A DNA stretch of 64,000 nucleotides from Toxotes chatareus (Eukaryota; Chordata; Actinopteri; Toxotidae), in contig CM028885.1 in assembly GCA_016801885.1 (NCBI GenBank), positions 22,681,834 through 22,745,833 of the forward strand, written 5' to 3'. Position 1 is the stretch's first letter, and every line of letters begins with the position of its first letter. Under the pieces are notes generated by a model, which ran no database searches, was not told the origin of the DNA, and worked only from the letters and a program-made list of their open reading frames with translations. Below, in pieces: positions 11,532 to 23,470 of the stretch. The translations under genes were made by a program, and so were the position numbers.

Positions 11532-14500
11532 GTAACCAGGGGCGACTGTGAGACACTCCCCTACTCCACCTGACTCTCCCCGGTAAATCGAGGGGTCATT
11601 ACAAACCCCCCTCCTTCCTCCATGACTGTCTGTGTCTTTCTTCTTTCTTTTTTTGCCCTCTGATCACGAAACAGCAAGAAAACAATGACACCTGTCATGT
11701 AAAAAAAAAAACATAAAGTAAAAGGAGGAAATCTACAACAAGGTTTTCAGATTAAAAGCTTGTCTGCTGAGAAAATCTGTGGTTTACAGTCTTGAAAAAT
11801 GGACAACTTCAAATTCTTGTGCAAAATAAGAAGACCCAACCTTTAAAAGAAAAAGACGAAGCTGGCTTTGCAACTCTGCGGCTGATCAAACTGTTTTTCT
11901 CTTTTCTTTTAAACCCGGCAACAAATTTCCTCAGAGGTTAGAAAATGACACCCTGATCATCACCACCACAGTCTGGCCCACCTGGAGACATTCAAGCTCA
12001 CACCTGCTTCGGCTGGTTCACTCGGCAGGATGCAGTGACTCAGCTGAACATCAGCAATGAGTCTGCATTTTTCGTGCATAATGCAAACACACCGGACGGT
12101 CTTTGACCTCCGTCTGAGAACAAACTCAGACCTCGTCTTTTCCCTCGTCTCCTAGTTTGGGTCTGATCGGGGGCTTTAAAAGTTTATTCTCCCTGTCCAA
12201 GCATGAAACCATGACCCCGCTGTTTCCTGGACAGAGGTGGACAGAGTTCGACAAGTTCTGGACAGCACCTGATGCAGCAGCGTGCTCCAGGCTGGTCCAC
12301 AGCATCATCCTGATAGCATCCAAACATCTGCCGGCAGCGCTCACAGAGCACATGACAGCTGCAATGTGCCAACTCTGTCTCTGCAGGGCTCTGCCGTCTA
12401 CAGCAGGTCTTCACCACATCACACCAACTCTTTGACACGAAGGACTGAAGACTCCTCTGGTCTAGATGGGACATAACACTGAAAGAGTTTGCTAGCTAAT
12501 CGTGAACTGTACGAGCTGCTCTGGCAGGTAACCAGACATCACATGGAGGTTCTCTTCTGTTAAAAACCTGGTCAGCTGGTGGAAAGTGGCTTAAATGATC
12601 AGCCACTGGTGTCATGAATTTGTTCTCCTGCTCTGTCTTTTGTAGATTCATTATCATCCATACGTACTGCCACCAGGGTTCTCCTTACAACTGCTTCTTT
12701 TTTATTTAAACAGTCTATTTGCACCCAAAAAAACACACTGCAGTGTAAACGGCAGCGAGCGTCACTTTCGGAACTGAAGTATTGCTCTGTGGATCCTGAG
12801 GTACCGTACATCAGGGGACATTTGTTTTTCTTCTGCGGTTTGAACAAGGTGACACTAAATTGCCAAAAATGCGAACAGAGTTTGGTGTAAAGGTCACAAG
12901 AAGCAAGATATGTGGGAAAGGCGTGTACTGAAGCAGGATTCTGTTTCCTGTTGTGCCAAAAATCAAGTAAATTATCATAACTGGCTTGGTGCGAAGTTGA
13001 CTCTGTGAGGATTAGAGGCTGATCTCGGGTCTGTTTTATCTACAGAGATAAAGTGAAGGTGAAACAGCAGCCAGGCCTGCAGACGCTGGCGAGCTGTGAC
13101 TTGTGCTGCAACATCTGCAGTAAAGTTTGCTCTATTTTTGGCAGCGTGACGGAGAAAGGAAAACACTTGAAGTGCTTCCCCCGTTTACAGTTTTAGGGAG
13201 AACCCTGGTGCCTCTTGTGTACAGTGCACACACACCAACACACACACACACACACACAGGATACTTCATAAACCACAGACTGAAGGAAATCTTGTCCGTA
13301 TGACCTCTGATGTGATTTTTTTTAACCTGGAGTCAGGTTCTAGCTTTCATCACCATCTTAGTCAGTTACTGACACCACAGATTTCTAATTTTGGCAAAGG
13401 AAGGAAGCCTGTGTGGTGTTTAGGTGGAAGGGTCGTAATTTAAATTTAACAGCTGGGAGGCCGATGTTGCCCGATGCTTAGCTCTGTGTCTCCTGTACTT
13501 TGTTTGTCGTTCACAGGATCATTGATGAAAATTGGCCTTGTTCTGTGGCGACGGCTTGGTCTTTGGCCATCACCACAGTTTGACCCATGAAAGACTCAGC
13601 AGGTGCTGAAATAACACAAAGTGAATGAAAATGAACGAATCTGGTGAGAATCAGTGCGAGCTGGGCGAACTGGCATCAGCTTCCTGCTTACCCCAACTAT
13701 CCCGCCCTGTCACATGTAACTAGTAGGCACCATCTAACCAGGTGACCTGGTCGAGTAAAGATAAAAATAATGAAGATAAAGATAATGCTTATGGATTTTC
13801 ATGAGTGAAGCTTGGTCTGAATGTAAAGGTTAAATGACAGTTTCAGAGGGAAGTCACACTCAGTGACTTCCCTCAGAGAGAGGAAGCTGATGGAGGTGGT
13901 GATGAAAGGACTGACAGAAGTCACAGTGGAGCCCTTTGTGTCTTTTCTCATCCTGTAGATGTGTTTTCTTTATTCTGTCGTTCGTCTCCTCTGTCTGTGT
14001 TTAACTCTGTAGCTCTGACTCCCTCCTGCTCCTCCTCTTTTCCACTCCTCCCTCCTTCCTTTCCAAAAAGAAAGCAAAAAGGAGGCATGGAAAGAAAGGC
14101 GTCCTCCTGATTCAGTGCCAAGTAGATCAAAGGAAAGATGCAAAAGAGAAAAATCTCTGTCTCATTTCCACGTAAGATGTAAGGAGGCATTATCCTCCTG
14201 TTGCAGTGCCAAGTTAAAGAAAATAAGTCTGACACCCAAACCCTCAAGCAGATGTAATGTTTTGTGAGCAGAAACACTGTATGCTGTATGAGCAAAAATA
14301 TCTGACAGCTTCATCTGGTCATCTCCAGCTGTACAGTCAAATCTAGATTTTTTTTTTTTTTTTTCTCATAGTCTGAAGTTTTGTCTTGAGCTTCTTCTTG
14401 CAATGTGTAAATTTAAAGAGCAATACGTTTGTTTCCAAATCTGGTTCGAGAATCTCCCTGTGTACGTAAACTCATATTGAGTGCGAGGGGTTTAAACTGT

Positions 14501-15340
14501 GACAGAGATGTTTCCCACTCACAGTTTGTAGTTAGCGAACGCAGCGTCTCACACGCTTTGATCCAAAGTTTTATATGCAGCACGATGACACATAACATGA
14601 TGTGGAAGGTTGACAGCACGAGTCCGGTGATGTTTTCCTGTATTTGAGAAGAAAAATAAAACTTGAAATATTCTGTTTTCAAATTATAACTCATGAACCA
14701 TCAGCAGTTTTACAGTGATCAGGTTCCAGAAAAAGGATATTTTATTTTTTAAGATCACAACACATCAATGAAAACTATTTCAATCCTTACATTTAAAAAA
14801 AAAAAAATCTTATTTCTCCCTTTTCTTTTAATTTTCTTTATGATTAGAAAAGGGCAGTGATGAGCTCAGTAAGAGTTTTCTAAGATTTTCTTGCTGAAAT
14901 GAGACATTAATGGTGTCATTCATTCCAGTTCCATGATCACAGCTCTTTCCCATAACTTTGGTTAGTGTCCGTATCATCGTTAAGTTTCCGGTTTGCTCAT
15001 CACGGTGTTACCAGCAGCCTGACCTCGTTTATGAGAGCGTGGCTGACGTTTTCTGGTAAACACGAATTTCTCTTTGACAGTTTGACTCATTTCTCAGTTG
15101 AGAGTCTTCATTTTACTGGTGAGGACCATGATACAGCATCTACTATGAATGATGGCATCACAAGCGTGCAATACACAAGATATTGCAAGGCAGATATTTA
15201 CAGTACAACAAAATGTTCACAAAGCAGTACACACCAAATTCCTACGAGATGTGCAACAGCTATTTGCATATCGTTATGTTTGCAGTCACATGACGGTCAT
15301 GTCCTCTGTCGTCACACACAGCAGCATTTAGATGATGCAG
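11532..15340 (+). other. Intronic sequence after exon B
   Basis: No exon is supported here. It contains a short (CA)n run at 13226-13258 and a pair of diverged 40-60 bp copies sharing AAGGAGGCAT, TCCTCCTG and CAGTGCCAAG, at about 14079-14136 and 14181-14222. Overlapping ORFs on both strands at 12.1-12.5 kb have no recognisable domain or splice context. Confidence 0.35.
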
Positions 15341-15344
15341 CAGC

Positions 15345-15662
15345 GTGTGTCCCTCAGGCTGGGGAAATGACTCTCTGCATTTTACCCACACCAAGTGAAC
15401 GAAACACACACACAAGCATGCACATGCACTAGAGACGCTGGGGCAAGGGGCTGCCCAGTGAGGCTCCCGGGGAGCTGGGGTGAATCAGTGCCTTGCTCAG
15501 GGGCACCGCAGCCATGGTCGCAGAGGCGGGGGCGCGTCTCATTGTCAGACACAGTAGTATTTCCTTCACCCATATCTGTTGTGCTTGGTTGAGGAATCGA
15601 CCCTCCGATCTCCGGGGCGGTTCAAAGTCCAAAGCCGCACTCTTAACTCGCTGCGCCACAGC
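15345..15662 (-). mobile_element. tRNA-derived SINE, antisense, near full length
   Basis: The right end, read on the minus strand, has a tRNA-like head. Its A box, TGGCGCAGCGAGTTAAGAG, lies at about 15640-15658 and its B box, GGGTCGATTCC, at about 15593-15603. The body to the left contains TGCCTTGCTCAGGGGCACC and CAGCCATGG, plus a CTCTGCATTTTACCCACACC segment. I recognise these as the conserved body of a very common teleost SINE. The head and body share one orientation, so this is a single insertion on the minus strand. No clear target-site duplication was identified by eye. It is diverged and non-coding. Confidence 0.7.
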
Positions 15663-18659
15663 CGTTCATCTCCTGTGCTGAGGTGTCATTGTCACTCTTT
15701 ATCAGTGTCTGAAATCACTTCATCTCCTACTCACTGCAGCACATTTACCTTCCACCATTTTATCACAGTATGGAATTCATGCACTAGTGGCCTTCAAAGA
15801 TTTTTTTTTAACTAACAGCAGGTTGTTCGTTAGAAAATGGTTCATTTTATAGATGAGAAAATTCCAGCCGTGCAGCACTACACCTGTGGATGAAATCCTC
15901 ACATCCTTAATATAACATAACTTAACATAACAACACACAAGTAAAAGTCCTGACTCAAAATTTTACCAGGGTAAAATTACATAAGTCTTATCAGCAAAAT
16001 GTGCTCATTATGCAGAATGGGCCTGTTTCAGAGTGCAGAGTTTTATAATTGTAAATGCGGGTGTAGGTTTTTAATGTAAGTGGTCAAGATGGCTGTAATT
16101 TTACCCACTTTATCAAGGTTCAGCTTGATTGTCATCAGAAAATACAGGATTCACAGAAATGCAGTTACAGCCTGCTGCATGCTGCACACACAAACTGCTT
16201 GGTAGTTTAATCTGTGACGGGGGATCATATTTCAAATCACAAGCTTTCAAATAAATGTAATAGATTAGAAAATACTAATATTCCCTCTGTAGATGTATAA
16301 AGTGGAATATTAGTTTTATATTGTACTTAAGCAGAGTAGTTAAGTACATACTTCCCACCTCTTCTGCACACTCAAGACTGAGCTGTGTCTTATATAGTGA
16401 ACAGTAAATGAGTGATTTCAGACACAGTCCTTATGTCTTCTCTTGTGGTCTCTCTGATTAGGTGTCGTTTTACCTCCTGTCTGTCACTCAGTTTAGCCCA
16501 ACTTTTTCTTTCTCTGTTTTCAGATCTGAAAATCATCATAAATGAGAACACAAAGCCGCAAATGAGCTGAAACGTGTTTTAAATGTGCTATAAAATATTA
16601 AACTGTCAGCAAAGGTACTTTTGTTCTTCATCTTTATGCAGATGTGAAATTTAGTTTCACACTGGATCATCCTGACACGAATACGTCTGTCCACAATCTG
16701 CCATCTTTTTTTTTTTTAGAATCCATCATCACTGATAGTCCATCAGTTTTACATCCTGTACGTCCTCATTATGAGGCTCTTTCCATCACATTAAGTGCTA
16801 ACTGTCAGTGAAACTGCAGTGATTGATAGAAACTGTGTCTGGTAAAATGATGAGAGGTATTTTGTGCGGTGGAGAGGTGATAACAGATCCAAATGTCATG
16901 TTCTGAAGTGATAATCGTCCTGTCATCTCAGTGTGCAGGGAAATAATATGTCTGACAAGATAGGACTTTTAATGTGTCACAGTTTATATGAATATAATAT
17001 TCTCTACCACACTCTGCACTACGGCCAAATGACATGCTGCAATTAACCCAGATCAGTGTTAGTTCACCAGTCACGTTAGCAGAAATTTGCATTGTTTGCT
17101 AATTCAAGATATCATAACCCAAGGAAATAAGTAATATTTTATTATTTTGCTTTAGTGGTTTTTAGCATTAAAGAATTGTTAAGTAATTCGACTAAAATAT
17201 CTAAAATTTTCCAGTTTAGAGGCTGTTGTTTAATCTGATGATCATGGGGCACTTTTATTTTAATAACTGTTCTGTAGACAGACACATAACGTTTGACTTG
17301 AAAAAGACGTGGTGACAATCAGTGTATTTAGAAAAGAGGATTTGAAAACTGAAACCAGAAGAAGCTTAGGAACGATTCTCTCCTCTAACTTTAGGTAGTA
17401 GATGTTTTGCACTGTTAGCTTAAAAATCAGCGTTTATTCAGCGTTTCGACAGATGTTTAGCATGGCTACTTAGCTACAGCATCCATTGGTTTACGTGCTC
17501 TTTGTGTGCAGGGACATATGTTAGTCCCAAATGGTTTGTTTTAAGATAAAGTCATTCAAGATCACAGCTAGCATCACATAGGCTTTACTGAATATTAGTA
17601 ACAGTTAGTGCTGTATGGTGCTGTAATCTTAGAGCTCTGTCTATTAGCATTTAGCACTGAATGCTAGTTTAGGAAGCATGTCATTGTTTTTAGTTGTTGG
17701 TAGTACATTTACAATAACTGTAGGGCACTTAAAGCTGTATTAAGTCATTTCTTCCACTGTGGGACATAATAGGTCCAAAAGAAATTCACAGGTGTTTTTA
17801 CTTGTTGCAGGTGAAACCACAGGTGTGTAAGCTGTACCATTTTCAGGCTGCTGCTGATGTGCCTGCTGACAGTGCTGACAGAAAGTAGCTCAGTCAGAGC
17901 CAAGAACACAACCAATCACCTGCACTTGTATTATTTATCTTATATTTGTTTATATTTTGGAAAATGAAATAAACGGAATTGGAATGATAACTCACACCGA
18001 AGAAAACGTAAAAACCTGATGATTCTCAGGCGAGTTCTGAAGGTGTAAGGAGCGCTTTTGTTCCCTGTGATGTCTAAAAGATGTGTATCATGTCTGCGTG
18101 TTCAGGTCTGACTGAGACTGAGCTTTGCCTCATGTCTTTCCTGGCAAACTTTTCATCGGTAGAAATCCCAGTAAAAGAAAAGTGGCCGGTCTGTCAGCAC
18201 AGCCTGCAGGGTGTCTGTCTTTGGCTTGGTCATTTTTGGCTTTTTCCACCGGCTCTCTGCCATTTTGTGCGAGGCTGCTAGCGCACGTTTATCTTGTGTT
18301 ACTGTGGCGTCGGTGCTTGCGGAAGCCGTCCATGGTTTTATAAAAAGCTGTGTTGTGTTGTAATGAGCTGAAATTAGCTGAAAGCTAAGTGGAGCTGTGG
18401 GCTGTTGATTCTCAGTGGTACCCACAGTACCAACATCCCTTTGACATAATCAGGAATCTTTTAATGCAGTGTTAAAGAATATTGCTTAGTACATTTTTAA
18501 GAAAATTGTCGCAGCTTCTCTTTCTCACTTTATCTACTCAAAGTACAGTAGCATTGCTGGGTAGTGCTCCGGTAAGTATGGAGTCATTGTGCTAATTCTT
18601 TAGTGTGCTGTTAGCTGCCTCAGATATTTTTGGTCATTCATTGAAGACTCACTGGTGCT

Positions 18660-18717
18660 AAACACACACATACACACTCAAACAAAAAAAAAAAAAAACA
18701 CACACACACACACACCA
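18660..18717. repeat. (CA)n interrupted by poly-A
   Basis: Two CA-rich runs flank a 15-base A run. The 15.67-21.08 kb stretch around it is AT-rich intron-like DNA with no supported exon. It also carries a (GACA)n run at 19235-19259. Confidence 0.8.
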
Positions 18718-21087
18718 GCATTCTGCACTAATAAGCAGGGGCCATGCAGGGATCCGTTAACTACCACAAAGCTGGACATCAACTATCAAACGGACATTGG
18801 AACAGCCTCTTCATCACAAATCATCACAAAGTAAAGAGATATTATATCGTACCAACATACCACATTGATCGGCTGGGATCAATACACGTCCGTATTGATC
18901 TGTTCGTGTGTGTAACTGATTTCAACTTGTCGTAGAGTTTTTAGAGCTGCATTATACTCTGTCTTCTCCAAATGTCACTGTATATAAAGCCATAAAGTAT
19001 CGTAAGAGACTTATTCAATCCTCAGAGATTTTATTTAGCATATTTTAATTATCAAAATATTTCTGTGCAACTTAATTTGTTTTTGTTTTTTTTTCTTTTT
19101 CAAGATGCAGATTTTACAGAAATCTTTGCTTGTTAATGTTTAATTTTTCCTGTTGTTTTGCCTGTTTGGAGAGAATCTCCTCCTCTGCACTGTTTTCACT
19201 GCAGCTCATTACGACTTGTCACCTCACATCTGTCGACAGACAGACAGACAGACAGACAGGCTCTGCTGGTCTCTGTGGTGATTATATAACTGCCTGCCTG
19301 CACACAGGATGGCAGATGAGTCATGTTGTAAAGTCAGAAGTGTGTGCTTTGGGAACAGGGAGCCGAAGTTGTCGTGTTGGTGTTTGTCAACATGGTGTAA
19401 TAATCCAGTTTGGTGTTGGGTAATTCATACGTAGCCTTCGTTACCTTTCAGTATCTGCAGCCAAACTTCAGTTCGTCGGTGCTGCTGTGACCCAGTTTCC
19501 TGTGCAGCTTCAGCTCCGTTTGTTTAATCCGAGGAAAAATATTTCGTTTTTCAAACACAAGCACGAATACAAACACAAATGCATAATAAGACACGAAGAA
19601 ATAAAGGAACACTGAGAATGCACGTTGTGTGGTCAGATGTCTTTGCGACCATTATCATCAATATGGTATTTGTATAAATATCCACATTACATCTCATCAA
19701 ATGAAAATCAAAAACCTGAAAAGCTGTCGACCCAGATACAGACCCACTGGGTCTCATGGAAGAACCACTTAACCAACTCATCTCTACTCTAAGCTGTCCC
19801 ACACTGGACTCCCAAAACTTCTTTGGAGTGATCACACACACTGTGATCATTTATATTTAATTATATTTATTTATTTATTTTACTTTTTCATATTGTTCAG
19901 CCAAATATAACAAACCATGGAGCTCCTCTTCTTGTCGTTGTAGTACACGTGTGTGGAACATACAGACGTACGCACACCATCAGACTGTGATCAAAGCTTA
20001 ACGTCACCTACAGCAGACGTTATTCTGTCGCCCAGCTTGGTGACATCAGGTTGATTTACCATGTGACAGATGTTATTACCACTGACACAGCTGTTTGTTA
20101 TGTTTTTGTCTCAAACAGCAGGACATCATGCTCCATACAGTGAAGTTTGCTTTTACTCTTTATATGTGTTGTAAATGGAGCGGAATAGACTTATATAGCT
20201 TTAGAAATACTGGGGCACTGATTATTAAATCTTACAAAGACACACCTCCTCGTGAACATGTGACTTTTATCCAGCTGAAACAAGCGACTTACAACATGTT
20301 CGAGCAGTTGAGACAGTTTGCTTCCAAATTGGAACATGTACGAGCAAACCTCCCAGAAAAAGCAAGAGTCGGATACGACTACAAAAATGTTCTTTCATGA
20401 GACCCAGCGTCAGCAGCTGACAGTACAAACCGTGAATGTTCAGGTGAATATTTCCTGGCGTCAGACTGAGCTTCTCACGCGAGGAGTATATGGATAAGGC
20501 TGAGCTCTGGCTTGATTTGTGATTGTTGTGTGTGAGTGTTGTTTCTGTGGGAGTCAGAGGAGCTGTGTTTTTTTCCTTTGACTGAATGTGAAAAGATTTT
20601 TGAAGCATCTGGATTTTATATTCCACCATGTGGCAGAGACAGGTGTGTGTGCGTGTGTGCGTGCGTGCGTGTGTCTGTTGTACCTGTAATATAACAGGCA
20701 GGGGGCAGCCGTCAGCCTGATTTCTCCCTCTTCTCCTTCCTCTTCTTCTTTCTTCTTTTCACACAAAGGAAACTGAAATGTTGACGTGTTGAGTAGATTA
20801 ACATCAGACATCAGACGCCATCTACACACTGATACTGTGAGATTTTTTTCCAGTCAACAGATGAACTTCTTTTACTTATATCATCAGTTTTACTGAGGAA
20901 TCCAACAATTGCCATGAGATCAGATTTTTTTATTCACTGCTGTTGCTGATAGTTTAATAGAATAGAAGCTGAGCGCTCGTCTGGGGAACCCTGTGTTCTA
21001 GAAGTTTAAATACTTAATGCTACCTGATCTGTGTTTATTATCAACATAATTAGGGCAAATTTTTAACGATCAGATCTGCAAACTCGT

Positions 21088-21375
21088 GGCCGGTGTGGAG
21101 CAGCGGTTAACACACTCACAGCCCGGTCTGGGTTCGAACCTGTGAGTTTGCCTGTTCTCCTGGCGAACATGCAGGTGAGCTTTAATTGGTGATTTTAAAT
21201 TCTAGGTGTAAATGTGAGCATGAATGGTTGTTTGTCTCTGTGTGTCAGTCCTGTGATGGGCTGGGGACATGTCTCTTGTCCAGGGTCAGCTAGGATCAGC
21301 ATCACCCCCCCCCCCCTTCACCCCCCTCACCCCCCACCCATTTCAAGGATGAGCAGGTTTAAATAATAAAGTCAC
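21088..21375 (+). mobile_element. tRNA-derived SINE with L2-like tail
   Basis: The left end, GGCCGGTGTGGAGCAGCGG followed by TTAACAC, holds an A-box-like segment, and GGGTTCGAACC at about 21130 is a near-perfect B box. Downstream is the familiar fish tail: TTAATTGGTGATTTTAAATT, then TGAATGGTTGTTTGTCTCTG, TGTCAGTCCTGTGATGGGCT and TCCAGGGTCAGCTAGGATCA. A C-rich run and AAGGATGAGCAGGTTTAAA follow. The order matches tRNA head, body and LINE-like 3' end. The C-homopolymer near 21305 is an expansion inside the tail. Confidence 0.75.
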
Positions 21376-21763
21376 AAAATGTTAACAATGAACGTATGAA
21401 CATGTTGTGTTCATGAGACACCTGAGGACAGGAAACGTTTACGGACCATAAATCTGACACCACTGAGAAACATCATGATTCCATCTCATCAGGACAGAAA
21501 AAATACTGTATTCTCTCTTTTCTTTCCTTTTCAGTTCAGATTTTCCAAACTCTCAGATTAGATGTCTGATTTACGGCAGGTTATGAATGGGCACAGGGTG
21601 ACACTTACTGGTTACCGTGGCAATAGTCAGAGTCATTGCTATCTGCTGCTATGGTGACGAAACAGAACTTTGGGTGGGAGGTTGTCGCCGTGAGACGGGA
21701 GACTCATTAAGAGTAGATTCATTAAGCCTCATTCTAAGACTCAGTGAGGGTTTTATATGTACA

Positions 21764-21794
<31 letters not shown>

Positions 21795-22074
21795 CTTCCC
21801 TGTCGATCGCCCCCTCTCTCTCCTCGTGCTGCTTCTTCTCCTCTTTATCGCTGTTTTCTTTGATTTCCAGTCATTTGCTGTTTTCTTCTTGATTATCTCT
21901 TTCTCTCTGTCTCATGATGTAAATATACAGATAGTCATTCTTCAGTCTGTTGACTTTATTCTTATGTAAATTATTTAAAAAAGAGATTGACCATGGATGA
22001 TATACAATACACTATAAAAAGTATGAAATACAAAAGAAATCTATTATCCACTGAAAACGATGAGAATGTACCTG

Positions 22075-22225
22075 ATGAAGATGATGTGATGATGATGATG
22101 ATGATGATGTGACGATGGCGGTGATGATTGTTTCTGTGCGGTGATTAACAACTGTGATGATGATATCATAACGGTGACTATGACCACGGTAAACGATGAG
22201 GATGATGATGGTGATGGTGAGGAAT
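22075..22225. repeat. (GAT)n microsatellite and degenerate GATGATG tract
   Basis: A perfect GAT run at about 22087-22109 lies within a longer degenerate tract of GATGAT and GGTGAT units reaching 22225. Confidence 0.85.
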
Positions 22226-22609
22226 GATGAAAATTAATTAATTAAAAAAAACTCCTATGATTCTGAAGAAATCCTTCATGAAGCTGCGTGTGTTATTCCT
22301 GCTGAGTCATTTCCCTTTGGTCCGGTGTGATAACGTTACACGGAGTCAGAGAGAAGGCAAACAGGAAACAGTTGTTGTTGTTTGTAGTTTAGAGAATGCA
22401 ACACAGAAATACACAAACCCAAACTTCACCACCACAGCTGAACGAATGAGCTAAGATCAGTTCCCACAATGGTCCCTGTGTAACCCGCATTTATAAAAAT
22501 GACACATTCAGTGTCAGACGAATCGTTCAGTGAAAAGGAATCTCAGCTTTAAATCCTGAGCTACACATTACACATAAATGTGTAAAATTATGTTTGAAAG
22601 CATTAAAAG

Positions 22610-22790
22610 TCAGTTTGAATCCGGCACGCGTGCTCACTCTGCTCCAGTCTGCCCCCGACTGAAGCCGAGGTCAAGGGGAGGAGAAGTGAGCGAGCGAGCG
22701 AGGGATAATTCGATTAAAGTCTTAGTGAGTGAGAAGAGGAGGTGGCAGAAGAGGGAGCGACGCAGATCGAACTCATTCGCGCTTCAGGAA
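22610..22790. other. CpG-rich patch, possible unannotated promoter
   Basis: CGGCACGCGTGCTCAC, GAGCGAGCGAGCGAGG and AGGGAGCGACGCAGATCGA give a local CpG peak in an otherwise CpG-poor region. A donor-like GAA|GTGAGC lies at about 22685. The ORFs through it have no recognised domain. It could be an alternative first exon or a chance GC-rich patch. Confidence 0.25.
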
Positions 22791-23239
22791 AAAACACACA
22801 TCAGCACTTTTGTCTCTCACCCGCTGGATCAAACTGGATTTTCAACAACCTGACTGGAATACAAACGGGTTCCTGTGGAGCTTTAAAAACCTGCTGAGGG
22901 GCCACAGGAAGCCGGAAGTACAGAAAACAGGAAGTACCATCAAGTGCTGCGGGGTCAAGTTTAGAGCACAGCACCCCTGCACCTCCATGTGGCTCTTTGA
23001 ATTCTTCATGTGACTAATTTTGACGTAGTTTGTGACCATTTCTGCTCCTGAACTGACTGAACTGACCAGCACAGACTCACTGTCTTACTTTTTAGCTAAT
23101 CTGCAGCTCAGGGCTGAATGACAGGACAGGACCGGAGGAGAAACTGGGAATTAGAAGAAGATTAAAAAAAAAAGGACTCCTGCCTGTTTTAGCTCCTTCC
23201 AGCTTCACTAACAGTCAGTTCAAAGAGAGAGGCTTTTAT

Positions 23240-23470
23240 TAAATGGTTTTACCTGCTAACGATGCAGCTAATCTGTAGCCAGCAGCTAATAGAGAGGATG
23301 GATGGAGTGGAAATGGGCCATGAATAGTCTGATTTAGTGTGTTTCACAGCTCCTGCTTCTAGTGTTTCTGCCTATAAGGGAGTTTGAGTCCATTTAAACA
23401 AACAAGGTTCCTCCGAAATGAGTTTATCTGCTAGCAAGGGAGCTAATCTGTAGCCAGGAGCTACCGCAGC
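23240..23470. repeat. Diverged 174-bp tandem duplication
   Basis: The segment ending GCAGCTAATCTGTAGCC at 23280 recurs ending GGAGCTAATCTGTAGCC at 23454, with matching flanks (TTTTACCTGCTAAC versus TTTATCTGCTAGC). The copies are about 75-80% alike by eye over 40-50 bases. Confidence 0.6.

Noticed and set aside
12126..12476. Overlapping ORFs at 12.1-12.5 kb on both strands
   Set aside because: No splice sites in the right places, no domain, and similar openness in several frames suggests GC-driven chance.
15590..15662. tRNA gene
   Set aside because: The A and B boxes belong to a SINE head with a long non-tRNA body, and the acceptor stem does not pair. The same reasoning applies at 21.1 kb and 5.2 kb.
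18549..18571. 23-nt segment before a strong CCG|GTAAGTAT donor
   Set aside because: The length is not a multiple of three and in phase 2 it meets a stop at once, so it could not join the other exons in frame.
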